Shown: positions 19,799 through 28,562 of the stretch, piece after piece
How positions within the stretch are numbered: the first letter of the stretch is position 1
Layout: the number at the start of each line of letters is the position of its first letter
Assembly (NCBI RefSeq): GCF_001735715.1
Contig: NZ_CP017259.1
Span: forward strand, 1,051,501-1,115,500
DNA length: 64,000 bases
Origin: Formosa sp. Hel3_A1_48
GTDB taxonomy: Bacteria > Bacteroidota > Bacteroidia > Flavobacteriales > Flavobacteriaceae
Reading direction: 5' to 3'
Notes under the pieces: model-generated
What the model was told of the DNA's origin: nothing
The model's input: the letters and a program-made list of their open reading frames with translations, nothing else
Database searches by the model: none
Program-made: the position numbers and the translations under genes

Positions 19799-19803
19799 TT
19801 TTG
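19775..19803 (+). promoter_or_regulatory. Candidate promoter for nadK overlapping the upstream stop codon
   Basis: TTG (19775-19777), 18 nt, then TAATTTTG (19796-19803), an exact TAnnTTTG box whose TAA is also the stop codon of the CBS gene. The nadK ATG follows 5 nt later, so such a transcript would be nearly leaderless. Confidence 0.3.
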
Positions 19804-19808
19804 TCCCC

Positions 19809-20690
19809 ATGAAAATAGCAGTCTACGGTCCAGAATTCAATGAACGATCTCACTCGGCTATTGCTGCCCTCTTCGCTTATTTGGGAAGCAAATCTGCTGA
19901 AGTTTTTGTAGATGCTCATTTCTTTAATTCCATTCTCGAACACTCCAGCATAAATATTAAAGCCAACACCCTTGGAACCTTTACTGATTTGGATGACTCT
20001 TTTGATCTTATGATTAGCGTGGGCGGTGACGGAACAATTTTAAGAGCAATAACACATGTTAAAGATTTAGATATTCCTATTGTAGGTATTAATACAGGTC
20101 GACTTGGATTTTTAGCAACAATAAAAAGGGATGATATTATTGGCGCTCTAGACCAAATATTTGAAGGGAAATACCGCATATCGAAACGCAGTGTTTTATC
20201 GGTAACGACCAATCAAAAAGAATCGAATTTTGAACTAGACTTTGCATTAAATGAAGTTACGGTAAGCAGAAAAAATACAACCTCGATGATTAGTATTGAA
20301 ACCTGGCTAGATGATGAGTATTTAAACTCGTATTGGGCCGACGGCCTTATTATTTCTACGCCTACTGGATCAACAGGCTATTCCATGAGTTGCGGAGGAC
20401 CAGTCATTATGCCAGAATCCGATAGCTTGGTAATTACCCCCATTGCACCTCATAACCTCAATGCACGCCCTTTAGTTATTTCAGCAAAACACAAAATTAG
20501 ATTAAATGTTAGTGGTCGTGAACATGAGTATTTAGTTTCTTTAGACTCCCGAATTAACTCACTAGACAATTCGATTGGAATTACCATCAAAAAAGCAGCT
20601 TTTGACATTAAAATGATTGAACTTAAAGCAGGTACCTTTATTCAAACTTTGCGCAAAAAACTGCTCTGGGGTGCCGATCCCAGAAACTAA
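19809..20690 (+). CDS. nadK: NAD kinase
   Basis: A 293-residue ATP-NAD kinase that makes NADP. The nucleotide-binding GGDGT motif is at residues 72-76, followed by NTGRLGFLA, the NE motif (ALNEVTV) and the glycine-rich TPTGSTGYSMSCGGP. Length is normal. It follows the CBS gene by 10 bp and precedes the PorG-like/uppS/bamA group with its own promoter. Confidence 0.97.
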   Translation: MKIAVYGPEFNERSHSAIAALFAYLGSKSAEVFVDAHFFNSILEHSSINIKANTLGTFTDLDDSFDLMISVGGDGTILRAITHVKDLDIPIVGINTGRLGFLATIKRDDIIGALDQIFEGKYRISKRSVLSVTTNQKESNFELDFALNEVTVSRKNTTSMISIETWLDDEYLNSYWADGLIISTPTGSTGYSMSCGGPVIMPESDSLVITPIAPHNLNARPLVISAKHKIRLNVSGREHEYLVSLDSRINSLDNSIGITIKKAAFDIKMIELKAGTFIQTLRKKLLWGADPRN

Positions 20691-20739
20691 AGTAATAATC
20701 TCGTTATTTTTCCGTTTAACTTATTCAAAATGAATCTGT

Positions 20740-20769
20740 TTTGAAGCGATTTCAATTTTGTTATATTTG
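20740..20769 (+). promoter_or_regulatory. Promoter of the porG-uppS-bamA-skp operon
   Basis: TTTG (20740-20743), 18 nt, then TATATTTG (20762-20769), an exact match to the Bacteroidota -7 consensus TAnnTTTG. It lies 17 nt before the ATG of the first gene. Confidence 0.6.
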
Positions 20770-20786
20770 CACTCATTTTAAATTAC

Positions 20787-21473
20787 ATGAAAAAAATTTA
20801 TTGCATTTTACTTTTTGTTTCAATCATACAATTGGGGGGTGCTCAAATTTATGAAATTGGTGTTTTTGGCGGAGGATCAAATTTTATTGGTGATGTGGGT
20901 TCTACCAAATTCATAGCCCCAAAAAAATTAGCAATTGGAGGAATATTTCGCTGGAACAGAAGTGCAAGACACTCTTACAGAGTTAGTGTTATTTACACCA
21001 CTTTATTAGGAAATGACCGCAAGTCCTCTGATCCAAAAAGACAAGAAAGAGGGTATTTTTTTAAAGAAGAGGCTTTGGAGGTTTCTGCAGGTATTGAATT
21101 TACTTTTCTAGACTTCGATTTGCACCGCAATAGCTTTAACTTTAGCCCTTATATTTACACTGGTGTAAGCATGCTTAACCATCCAAACTTTTACTATAAC
21201 AACAATAAACTAATCTCTGAAAAAACAAAAAGCAATGCTTTTGGAATTCCCATTGCTTTGGGAATGAAAGTGACCCTTACCGAGGATTTAATTTTTGGTA
21301 TAGAAGTTGCAGCAAGATACACTTTCTCGGACGAATTGGACGGTAGCCTTCCTGATGCTGATGAGTTAAAAGAATTACAATTTGGAAACTTTAACAACAA
21401 TGACTGGTACGTGTTTAGTGGAATTACCTTAACTTACACTTTTGGACAAAACCCTTGTTTTTGCGACTATTAA
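20787..21473 (+). CDS. porG: PorG-like outer-membrane beta-barrel protein (DUF6089)
   Basis: A 228-residue secreted protein with a signal peptide (residues 1-19, ending LGGAQ) and the alternating pattern of a small eight-stranded barrel (GVFGGGSNFIGDVGS, then IYTGVSML and SGITLTYTFGQ at the end). It matches the DUF6089 family. In Porphyromonas gingivalis the homologous gene (omp17/porG) precedes uppS, omp85 and two ompH genes and is needed for type IX secretion; the same order is seen here. The stop codon abuts the ATG of uppS with no gap. The symbol is assigned from context and family. Confidence 0.8.
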   Translation: MKKIYCILLFVSIIQLGGAQIYEIGVFGGGSNFIGDVGSTKFIAPKKLAIGGIFRWNRSARHSYRVSVIYTTLLGNDRKSSDPKRQERGYFFKEEALEVSAGIEFTFLDFDLHRNSFNFSPYIYTGVSMLNHPNFYYNNNKLISEKTKSNAFGIPIALGMKVTLTEDLIFGIEVAARYTFSDELDGSLPDADELKELQFGNFNNNDWYVFSGITLTYTFGQNPCFCDY

Positions 21474-22214
21474 ATGAGCTCAAAAGACGACATACTCAAC
21501 CACCCTCTCCCCAAACATATTGCCATTATTATGGACGGCAACGGGCGATGGGCAAAATCTAAAGGAAAAATTCGTGCCTTTGGCCATGAAAATGGCACAA
21601 AATCAGTGCGAACCACAGTAGAAAGTTGTGCGCAATTGGGCATTGAACAACTTACGCTTTATGCTTTTTCAACTGAAAACTGGAAGCGCCCAAAACTGGA
21701 AGTAAAAACTCTTATGCGTTTATTAATTTCATCCTTAAAAAAAGAAATTAAAACCCTACAGGAAAATAATATCCGGTTGAACGCGATTGGAGATATTAAA
21801 ACACTTCCAACAAAAGTATACAACGAGCTGATTCATGTGGCCGATGCCACCAAATCGAACACTAAAATGACTTTAAATCTTGCTTTAAACTATGGTTCAA
21901 GAGATGAATTAACGCAAATGGTGCAAAAAATTGGAGAAAAAATCAAAAATAATATAATTTCTTCTGAAAAAATTGATGAATCGGTAATAAATCAGCATCT
22001 TTACACGCGAAATTTGCCAGACGTAGATTTACTGATAAGAACAAGCGGTGAACAACGACTAAGCAATTTTCTATTATGGCAAATTGCTTATGCTGAATTG
22101 TATTTTACAGAAGTGTTTTGGCCTGATTTCAGCGATGAAGATTTATATAAGGCTATTGCCAGTTACCAAAAAAGAGAACGAAGATTTGGAAAAACAAGTG
22201 AACAACTTAACTAA
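21474..22214 (+). CDS. uppS: Isoprenyl transferase (undecaprenyl diphosphate synthase)
   Basis: A 246-residue cis-prenyltransferase that makes the lipid carrier for peptidoglycan and surface glycans. The catalytic Asp is D21 in IIMDGNGRWAK. Further family motifs are AFSTENWKRP, NYGSRDEL and DLLIRTSGEQRLSNFLLWQIAYAE (abridged here in parts). It sits between the PorG-like gene and bamA, and its 3' end overlaps the probable GTG start of bamA by 17 bp. Confidence 0.97.
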   Translation: MSSKDDILNHPLPKHIAIIMDGNGRWAKSKGKIRAFGHENGTKSVRTTVESCAQLGIEQLTLYAFSTENWKRPKLEVKTLMRLLISSLKKEIKTLQENNIRLNAIGDIKTLPTKVYNELIHVADATKSNTKMTLNLALNYGSRDELTQMVQKIGEKIKNNIISSEKIDESVINQHLYTRNLPDVDLLIRTSGEQRLSNFLLWQIAYAELYFTEVFWPDFSDEDLYKAIASYQKRERRFGKTSEQLN

Positions 22215-24807
22215 ACACACCTACAGGTTTCTTAATATAATTTCTTGTCTCATGATTTTAATGTGCTACACAGCACATGGACAAACACTAGATATTTCCA
22301 AAAGAAAAGACTACACAATAGCAGATATCAGTGTTAAAGGGGAAACCGTTTATGGTGCTGAAACCATCATCACCTATTCTGGCCTTATCAAAGGGGAAAA
22401 GGTAACTATTCCGGGAGGAACAAAAATTAGTGATGGAATAAAAAAATTATGGGATTCGAATTTATTTTCAAATATTGATGTTTTTATATCAAAAATTGAA
22501 GGGAATCAAATTTACCTGGAAATTCAACTCGACGACCTCCCTGAGCTAAAAGAAGTGAAAATTACAGGGGTTAAGAAAGGAAAAATCAGTGGAATCGTAG
22601 ACGAAAACAAACTGACTCCCGGAATTAAAGTCACTGAAAACCTAATCACTACAACAAAATACTATTTAGAAAATAAATACAAAAAAGAAGGATACTTAAA
22701 CGCAAAAGCATTGATAAGTACCAGCAAAGTCATTGATTCTGTTGAGAAAACTCGTGTTGATATGCGTATTCGAATAGATAAAGGTCAAAAGGTTAAGATT
22801 AAAAAAATAGCATTCTATGGCAATAAAAAAATGAGCAGTAAGCGCCTGCGCAAAGCCATGAAAAATACAAAGCAAAAGAACCTTATTAGAGTCCATAAAC
22901 GTTCAAAATATATTGAAGCTGATTATGAGGAAGATCTAGTGAATGTTGTAAACAAGCTAAAGGAAAAAGGATTTCGGGACGCAAGAATAGTTTCGGACTC
23001 ATTGGTTGTGAATGATGACAAAACAGTCGACCTCAAGATTACCATTGAGGAGGGCGAAAAATACACTTACGGTACTATAAACTTTTTGGGGAACACCATC
23101 TACTCTGATGAACAGTTAAATCAAGTCCTAAAAATTAAAAAAGGGGATACCTACAATGGTGTAGAACTTGAGAAACGTATTGCTGATAACTCAGATCCAG
23201 ATGCATTTGATCTAACTAACTTATACCAAAACAACGGATATTTATTTTCTACAATAACACCTGTTGAAGTTAGTGCTGATGGCAACGTCATTGACATGGA
23301 AATTAGAGTAACTGAAGGTAAGCCTGCTTATTTCAAAAATATTTCTGTCAAGGGCAACAACAAAACCAACGATCATGTGGTGTATCGCGAATTGCGTACA
23401 CGCCCTGGGCAGCTTTACAGTAAAAGTAATGTCGTAAGAACTGTTCGTGAACTTGGGCAGTTAGGATTTTTTGATGCGCAAGAAATTGCTCCAGACTTTA
23501 AAAATGTAAACCCTAACGACGGCACACTTGATATGGAATTTAGTGTTGTAGAAAAAGGATCTAGTCAGATTGAACTTCAAGGCGGTTATGGTGGTGGTGG
23601 ATTTATTGGCACACTTGGGCTATCCTTCAACAATTTTGCCATAAAAGATTTGTTCAACAAAAAAGCCTATACTCCAGTCCCAATGGGCGACGGACAAAGT
23701 CTATCGTTGAGATTACAAGCCAGTCAATTTTTTCAAACCTATAGCTTTTCATTTTCAGAACCTTGGTTGGGTGGGGAAAAGCCTGTACAATTTTCAACTT
23801 CGATTTCACAAACAAAACAATTCCTTTACAATAGAGCTACGCGATCAGCTGATAAAGATAGAAGTTTCAATATAACTGGTATTAACTTTGGAATTGCAAA
23901 AAAATTAACTGTCCCAGATGATTATTTTGTGCTTTCACAGAACTTAGGTTATCAATATTACGATTTGAATAACTACAATACGGGACTTTTTACTTTTGGT
24001 GATGGTAGCGCAAATAATTTGGCATATACAATAGGCTTAAGCAGAAACAATACCTATAATGACCCAATTTACCCAGAAGGAGGGTCAAATTTTAGTTTAT
24101 CCGCAAAAGTAACATTTCCATACTCTGCAGTTAATGGCGTTGATTACACTGCGCTTAAAAATGAGCGGGACGAAAAAGCTGAGCGAATTCGTGAATTGAG
24201 TAATACTACTGATGATGATGAAATTGCTGAAAGAAATGCAGCGAATGAACGTATTAGCGAAATTGACCAAGAGCGATTCAAATGGTTAGAATTTTATAAA
24301 ATTAAGTTTTCGGGTGATTGGTACACAAGAATTAAAGGAAAGTTGATTTTGAGGCCGCGCTTTGAATTTGGGTTTTTGGGGGCATATAACAACGATCGTG
24401 GTGTAATTCCTTTTGAGCGCTTCTTTTTGGGTGGAGATGGAATGACTACCTACAGACTAGATGGCCGTGAAGCTATAGCGCTACGCGGTTATGCCAATCA
24501 ATCCTTATCGAGTCAAGATGGTGGAAGTATCTACAACAAATTCTCACTCGAACTTAGACACCCAATTACATTAAAAGGACAAACAAAAATATTTGCATTG
24601 GCATTTTTAGAAGGTGGAGCCTCGTACAACGACTTTAAGGATTTCAACCCTTTTAACATACAACGTTCTGCTGGGCTTGGAATTCGTCTGTTTATGCCGG
24701 CGTTTGGACTCCTAGGAATTGACTTTGGTCACGGATTTGATCCAATCCCTGGTAGTACTGTAAAAAATGGATGGGAAACACATTTCATTTTGGGTCAGCA
24801 GTTTTAA
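22198..24807 (+). CDS. bamA: Outer-membrane protein assembly factor BamA
   Basis: An Omp85 protein of about 869 residues with several N-terminal POTRA domains (to residue ~460) and a C-terminal 16-stranded barrel; it inserts beta-barrel proteins into the outer membrane. No ATG gives a full signal peptide outside uppS. The GTG at 22198 yields NLTKHTYRFLNIISCLMILM ending at AHGQ, so I prefer it; the ATG at 22252 would leave only a stub. A charged helical insert (residues ~687-725, NERDEKAERIRELSN and following) lies between barrel strands. The barrel shows the family motif RFFLGGDGMTTYRLDGRE and the protein ends in an aromatic residue (ILGQQF). Confidence 0.93.
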   Translation: MNNLTKHTYRFLNIISCLMILMCYTAHGQTLDISKRKDYTIADISVKGETVYGAETIITYSGLIKGEKVTIPGGTKISDGIKKLWDSNLFSNIDVFISKIEGNQIYLEIQLDDLPELKEVKITGVKKGKISGIVDENKLTPGIKVTENLITTTKYYLENKYKKEGYLNAKALISTSKVIDSVEKTRVDMRIRIDKGQKVKIKKIAFYGNKKMSSKRLRKAMKNTKQKNLIRVHKRSKYIEADYEEDLVNVVNKLKEKGFRDARIVSDSLVVNDDKTVDLKITIEEGEKYTYGTINFLGNTIYSDEQLNQVLKIKKGDTYNGVELEKRIADNSDPDAFDLTNLYQNNGYLFSTITPVEVSADGNVIDMEIRVTEGKPAYFKNISVKGNNKTNDHVVYRELRTRPGQLYSKSNVVRTVRELGQLGFFDAQEIAPDFKNVNPNDGTLDMEFSVVEKGSSQIELQGGYGGGGFIGTLGLSFNNFAIKDLFNKKAYTPVPMGDGQSLSLRLQASQFFQTYSFSFSEPWLGGEKPVQFSTSISQTKQFLYNRATRSADKDRSFNITGINFGIAKKLTVPDDYFVLSQNLGYQYYDLNNYNTGLFTFGDGSANNLAYTIGLSRNNTYNDPIYPEGGSNFSLSAKVTFPYSAVNGVDYTALKNERDEKAERIRELSNTTDDDEIAERNAANERISEIDQERFKWLEFYKIKFSGDWYTRIKGKLILRPRFEFGFLGAYNNDRGVIPFERFFLGGDGMTTYRLDGREAIALRGYANQSLSSQDGGSIYNKFSLELRHPITLKGQTKIFALAFLEGGASYNDFKDFNPFNIQRSAGLGIRLFMPAFGLLGIDFGHGFDPIPGSTVKNGWETHFILGQQF

Positions 24808-24948
24808 CTATTGGTAGCGCAAAACTGCTGAATGTTAATGAATTAAAATAAATTGAAATTAATTTCGTTAATTTGATAACTTAAGTCAGAACAACGAAAT
24901 TCATACAATATGAAGTATCTTAAAATAAACATATTCGCTTCAAACCAA

Positions 24949-26170
24949 ATGAGAACTTTAGCAGTTGTATTGTTTCTTACCTTGCCTTTTTGTTTTTCTT
25001 GTTCTGCGCGGAGTCCGGATTGGTTATATCGATACTGAGTATATCTTAGAAAATGTTAATGAATATCAAAATGCCCAAAATCAATTAGAAGCTAAGGTTC
25101 AGCAATGGAAAATAGAAGTTGAACAACGACTTGCAGAACTAGAAACTCAAAAAATACAACTCAATAACGAGCGCGTCTTACTTACCAATGAGCTCATCGT
25201 TGAGCGTGAAGAAGAACTCCAAATTATAGAAAATGAAATCATTGATTACCAACAAAAGCGATTTGGCCCAAATGGAGATTTGATGATTCAGAAAAAACAA
25301 TTGATTCAACCCATTCAAGACCAAATATTTGCAGCGGTTCAAGAAATTGCCACAAGCAAAAAATATGATTTTATTTTTGACAAATCTGCTGATGTCGTCA
25401 TGCTGTACTCTGCAGATCGTTATGATATTAGCGAGCAAGTACTGCGCACTATCAACAGGACTGCTAAACGCGAACAGATAAAAAGTAAAAAAGAACGTAA
25501 AGCTGCTGAAGAAGAAGACAATATTGTAGAGGTCGATTCTGATAAAGATGAGCGGCAAAGGTTAATTGACGAACGAAATGCTAAACGCGCTGAAACCCTA
25601 GCTAAACGAAAAGCAGAACTAGATGCAAAGCGCGAGGCGCGCAAAAAAGAAATTGAAGAAAAAAAGCGTATAGCTAAGGAAAAGAGAGAAAGTGCACGCA
25701 CTAAAAAGCAAAATAGAAATTCAAAACAAGAAAGTGAATCAAGTCAGGACAAAGAAAATAGCAATGACGTTGATTCTGCTGTAGATAAGCGCCAACAGTT
25801 ACTTGATGAACGCAACGCCAAGCGAGCTGAAGCTTTAGCCAAACGAAAAGCAGAACTTGAAGACAAACGCGAGGCACGCGAAAAAGAAATTGAAGAAAAA
25901 AAGCGCAAAGCCAAAGAAAAAAGAGAAAAAGCACGCGACAAAATAGAGCGTAAAAAGGCGGGGGAAGAAGACGCAACTACCAAAGATGAAACTACTAGTG
26001 ACGAAAAGAAAGACACTAAAAGCAATGAAAAAGCAAATAAAACCCTCAGCGATAGAGAAGCAAGAAAAAAAGCTTTAGAAGAAAAGAAAAAGCGTATTTT
26101 AGCCGAGCGCAAAGCAAAATTAGAAGCGCAAAAACGTAAACGCGACAGCATTAAAAACAATAAAAAGTAA
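24949..26170 (+). CDS. OmpH/Skp-family periplasmic chaperone with long charged tail; apparent frameshift near its N-terminus
   Basis: The mature Skp part (RGVRIGYIDTEYILENVNEY and a coiled coil to residue ~150) is open in frame from about 24965 to 26170. A convincing signal peptide, MRTLAVVLFLTLPFCFSCSA, starts at the ATG 24949 but in another frame, which closes at a TGA at 25036-25038. Joining the two needs one frame change near 25006-25012. Otherwise the protein would have to start at the TTG at 24965 with a poor leader. The C-terminal half is two near-identical Lys/Arg/Glu-rich helical repeats of about 55 residues, making this about 400 residues instead of the usual 170-350. Skp proteins carry unfolded outer-membrane proteins to BamA. 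Confidence 0.75.
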
Positions 26171-26192
26171 AATTAAATTATAACTAAAAACA

Positions 26193-26702
26193 ATGAAACA
26201 TTTAAAAAGTCTACTATTAGCAGCAACCCTTATCCTATCAGCTAGTCTTACTCTTCAAGCGCAATCTAAAGTTGCACATATCAATACACAAGAATTGGTA
26301 GAGTCTATGCCTGACATGAAAAGTGCAAAATCTGAACTTGAAAAATTAGCTAAGACCTACGAAACTGACATTCAAGCAATGGCTACTGAACTTCAAAATA
26401 AAATTACGCAGTACGACGCTGAATCTTCCACAAAAACAGATGAAGAGAACGGTAAGCGTTTACAAGAGGTCCAAAGCATGGAACAAAGTATTCGTCAGTA
26501 CCAAGCTCAAGCCCAACAAGACTTGCAAAAAAAGGAATTAGACCTTCTAAGGCCTATAACTGAAAAAGCAAAAAATGCTATTCTTAAAGTTGGTAATGCA
26601 CAAGGGTTTGACTATGTGCTAGATTCTTCACAAGGCCAGGGAGTTATTATGGCGAACGGAAAAGACTTGTTAACAGACGTACGAACTGAATTAGGGTTCT
26701 AA
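26193..26702 (+). CDS. OmpH/Skp-family periplasmic chaperone
   Basis: A 169-residue Skp-like protein of normal length: signal peptide MKHLKSLLLAATLILSASLTLQAQ (shown here by position 1-24), then the core KVAHINTQELVESMPDMKSA, a long helical hairpin and the C-terminal return segment FDYVLDSSQGQGVIMANG. It is the second of two tandem Skp genes after bamA, 22 bp behind the first, and is followed by a terminator. It should escort outer-membrane proteins through the periplasm. Confidence 0.93.
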   Translation: MKHLKSLLLAATLILSASLTLQAQSKVAHINTQELVESMPDMKSAKSELEKLAKTYETDIQAMATELQNKITQYDAESSTKTDEENGKRLQEVQSMEQSIRQYQAQAQQDLQKKELDLLRPITEKAKNAILKVGNAQGFDYVLDSSQGQGVIMANGKDLLTDVRTELGF

Positions 26703-26723
26703 TAAGTCTAAAAAATACTTCTA

Positions 26724-26755
26724 AAAAGCTGCTCCTATGTGAGCAGCTTTTTTAT
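26724..26755 (+). terminator. Rho-independent terminator after the bamA-skp operon
   Basis: 11-bp stem AAAAGCTGCTC/GAGCAGCTTTT with loop CTATGT, followed by T-rich sequence. It lies between the second skp gene and murI. Confidence 0.85.
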
Positions 26756-26767
26756 TTTTGTACATAT

Positions 26768-27547
26768 ATGAGTTCAAACCCTATAGGTCTTTTTGATTCT
26801 GGCGCTGGAGGGCTTTCTATTTGGAAAGAAATAACAACATTATTGCCTGATGAATCTACAGTTTACATCTCCGATGCAAAATATGCCCCCTATGGCACAA
26901 AAGGAGAAGGGGCAATTCTAATCCGCTCAAAAATTAACACAGAATTACTCCTAAAAAAAGGCGCAAAGGCTATTGTTGTTGCTTGTAATACAGCAACTAC
27001 TAATGCAATTTCACACTTGAGAGCACAGTATAAAGTCCCATTTATAGGAATAGAACCTGCCATAAAACCAGCTGCGTTTAAAACGAAGACAAATGCCATA
27101 GGAATCTTAGCCACAAAAGGGACCTTGAGCAGCACACTTTTTCACGAAACGTCTAAGCGATACACTTCAAACTTAAACGTCGTTGAGCAAGAAGGCAATG
27201 GTATTGTAGAGCTTATTGAAGCTGGTGCGCTATTTTCTGAGGAGATGGAGCAGTTACTCAAAGCCTATTTAAAGCCAATGCTAGAAGCCAAAATAGATAA
27301 TTTGGTATTGGGGTGTACACACTATCATTTTTTAATACCTGTCCTCAAAAAATTACTGCCTGAGGGCATTACGATAATAGAATCTGGCCCTGCAGTTGCA
27401 AAACAAACCAAAGCAATACTTGAAAAATATAATCTTTTGAATTCTAGTCAGCAGAGTGTGAATTATTCATTCTTCACAAATGGATCGACTGGCGTAATGG
27501 CTAATTTGATGAATTTGGAAAAAAGGACTATTAAAAAATTAGATTAA
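26768..27547 (+). CDS. murI: Glutamate racemase
   Basis: A 259-residue enzyme making D-glutamate for peptidoglycan. Both catalytic cysteines are present, C73 (VVACNTATTNA) and C183 (LGCTHYHFL), with the N-terminal GLFDSGAGG loop. A TATTTTTG box (26753-26760) directly before the ATG may be its own promoter, giving a very short leader. It is convergent with the SprF-like gene, 3 bp away. Confidence 0.97.
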   Translation: MSSNPIGLFDSGAGGLSIWKEITTLLPDESTVYISDAKYAPYGTKGEGAILIRSKINTELLLKKGAKAIVVACNTATTNAISHLRAQYKVPFIGIEPAIKPAAFKTKTNAIGILATKGTLSSTLFHETSKRYTSNLNVVEQEGNGIVELIEAGALFSEEMEQLLKAYLKPMLEAKIDNLVLGCTHYHFLIPVLKKLLPEGITIIESGPAVAKQTKAILEKYNLLNSSQQSVNYSFFTNGSTGVMANLMNLEKRTIKKLD

Positions 27548-27550
27548 AAT

Positions 27551-28555
27551 CTAATTCACACTTGGACAGTTACAGTCATACTTTTCTTTACGGCATCCAA
27601 AATTGAACCCTAGTGTCAACTGATGGTACCCTCCATTGTCAAGAACAATCGAATTGGCCTGATAAGAATAGGTGTAGGCAAACATAAAGTTGTTGTATTC
27701 AATACCAATAAGCGGTGTAAAGTATTGAAGCTTTTGACTGCTGACCGTGTTTCCGTTGATGTATTCTGCTCCATCAAAACTCCTTCTGTATGATACTCCC
27801 GCGTAGATAGAACCAAAATCAAAATCTCTGTAAGCTTTAAAATTTGCATCAAAAAATGATTCTTCAGTAGCGTCTTTGTACGAAAACAAAATAGATGGTT
27901 CAAAACTCCAATCACTTCCAAATTTTGAAAATACATTTCCTGCAGAAAAAAGGTATGTTGTCAGATTATCATAACTGACGCCTTGCTCGTTAATATTAAC
28001 ACCTTCATTTTTAAGAAGATTTTTGATCGTCGCGTGCGCATAAAAATTAATAAAATGGTATGAAAATCCAAAGTCCACATTAAAGTCTGTAGCGCTTTGT
28101 TCTATACCTCCAATAATGGGGTCAAACTCAATAAAAGCAGTCTCGTCTAACTTATACTGAATCATTCCAGCGCTGAGGCCAAACGAGAGCATATTTAAGT
28201 CGATTGTGTTTCTAGAAAACATTAAATGATGTGCATAAGTAAAATAGGCTCCTGTTTGAGAATGATATCCATTTTGATCATTAAAAACAATAGCACCAAC
28301 TCCAGATTGAGAATCCCCAATTCGCCCATTAATACTTAATGTTTGTAAACTTGGCGCGTTTTCCTGTCCAAACCATTGTTGTCTGGCGGTCAATCGAACT
28401 TTATTACAATTAGCTACCCCAGCCATCGATGGGTGAATCAAATAGTAATTATCAGTCAAGTAATCTGAATATATTGGTAATCCTTCTTGAGCTTGAAGTT
28501 CATGAATTGAAAAACACAAGACAAGCAGGAATGTAATTTTATTGGTTAATTTCAT
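27551..28555 (-). CDS. PorP/SprF-family type IX secretion membrane protein
   Basis: A 334-residue outer-membrane barrel protein with signal peptide (to ~residue 22, HELQAQ) and the family N-terminus YSDYLTDNYYLIHPSMAGVANC, followed by ARQQWFG. PorP/SprF proteins assist export or anchoring of type B C-terminal-domain cargo by the type IX secretion system. Its ATG is 7 bp after the stop codon of the giant type B protein gene, so the pair is an operon like sprB-sprF of Flavobacterium johnsoniae. Confidence 0.93.
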   Translation of the reverse strand: MKLTNKITFLLVLCFSIHELQAQEGLPIYSDYLTDNYYLIHPSMAGVANCNKVRLTARQQWFGQENAPSLQTLSINGRIGDSQSGVGAIVFNDQNGYHSQTGAYFTYAHHLMFSRNTIDLNMLSFGLSAGMIQYKLDETAFIEFDPIIGGIEQSATDFNVDFGFSYHFINFYAHATIKNLLKNEGVNINEQGVSYDNLTTYLFSAGNVFSKFGSDWSFEPSILFSYKDATEESFFDANFKAYRDFDFGSIYAGVSYRRSFDGAEYINGNTVSSQKLQYFTPLIGIEYNNFMFAYTYSYQANSIVLDNGGYHQLTLGFNFGCRKEKYDCNCPSVN

Positions 28556-28562
28556 TTTAATT

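Noticed and set aside
25744-26160. Long antisense open frames over the first Skp gene
   Set aside because: They mirror the low-complexity Lys/Glu/Arg repeats of the coding strand and encode Ser/Leu/Phe-rich nonsense without a family match.
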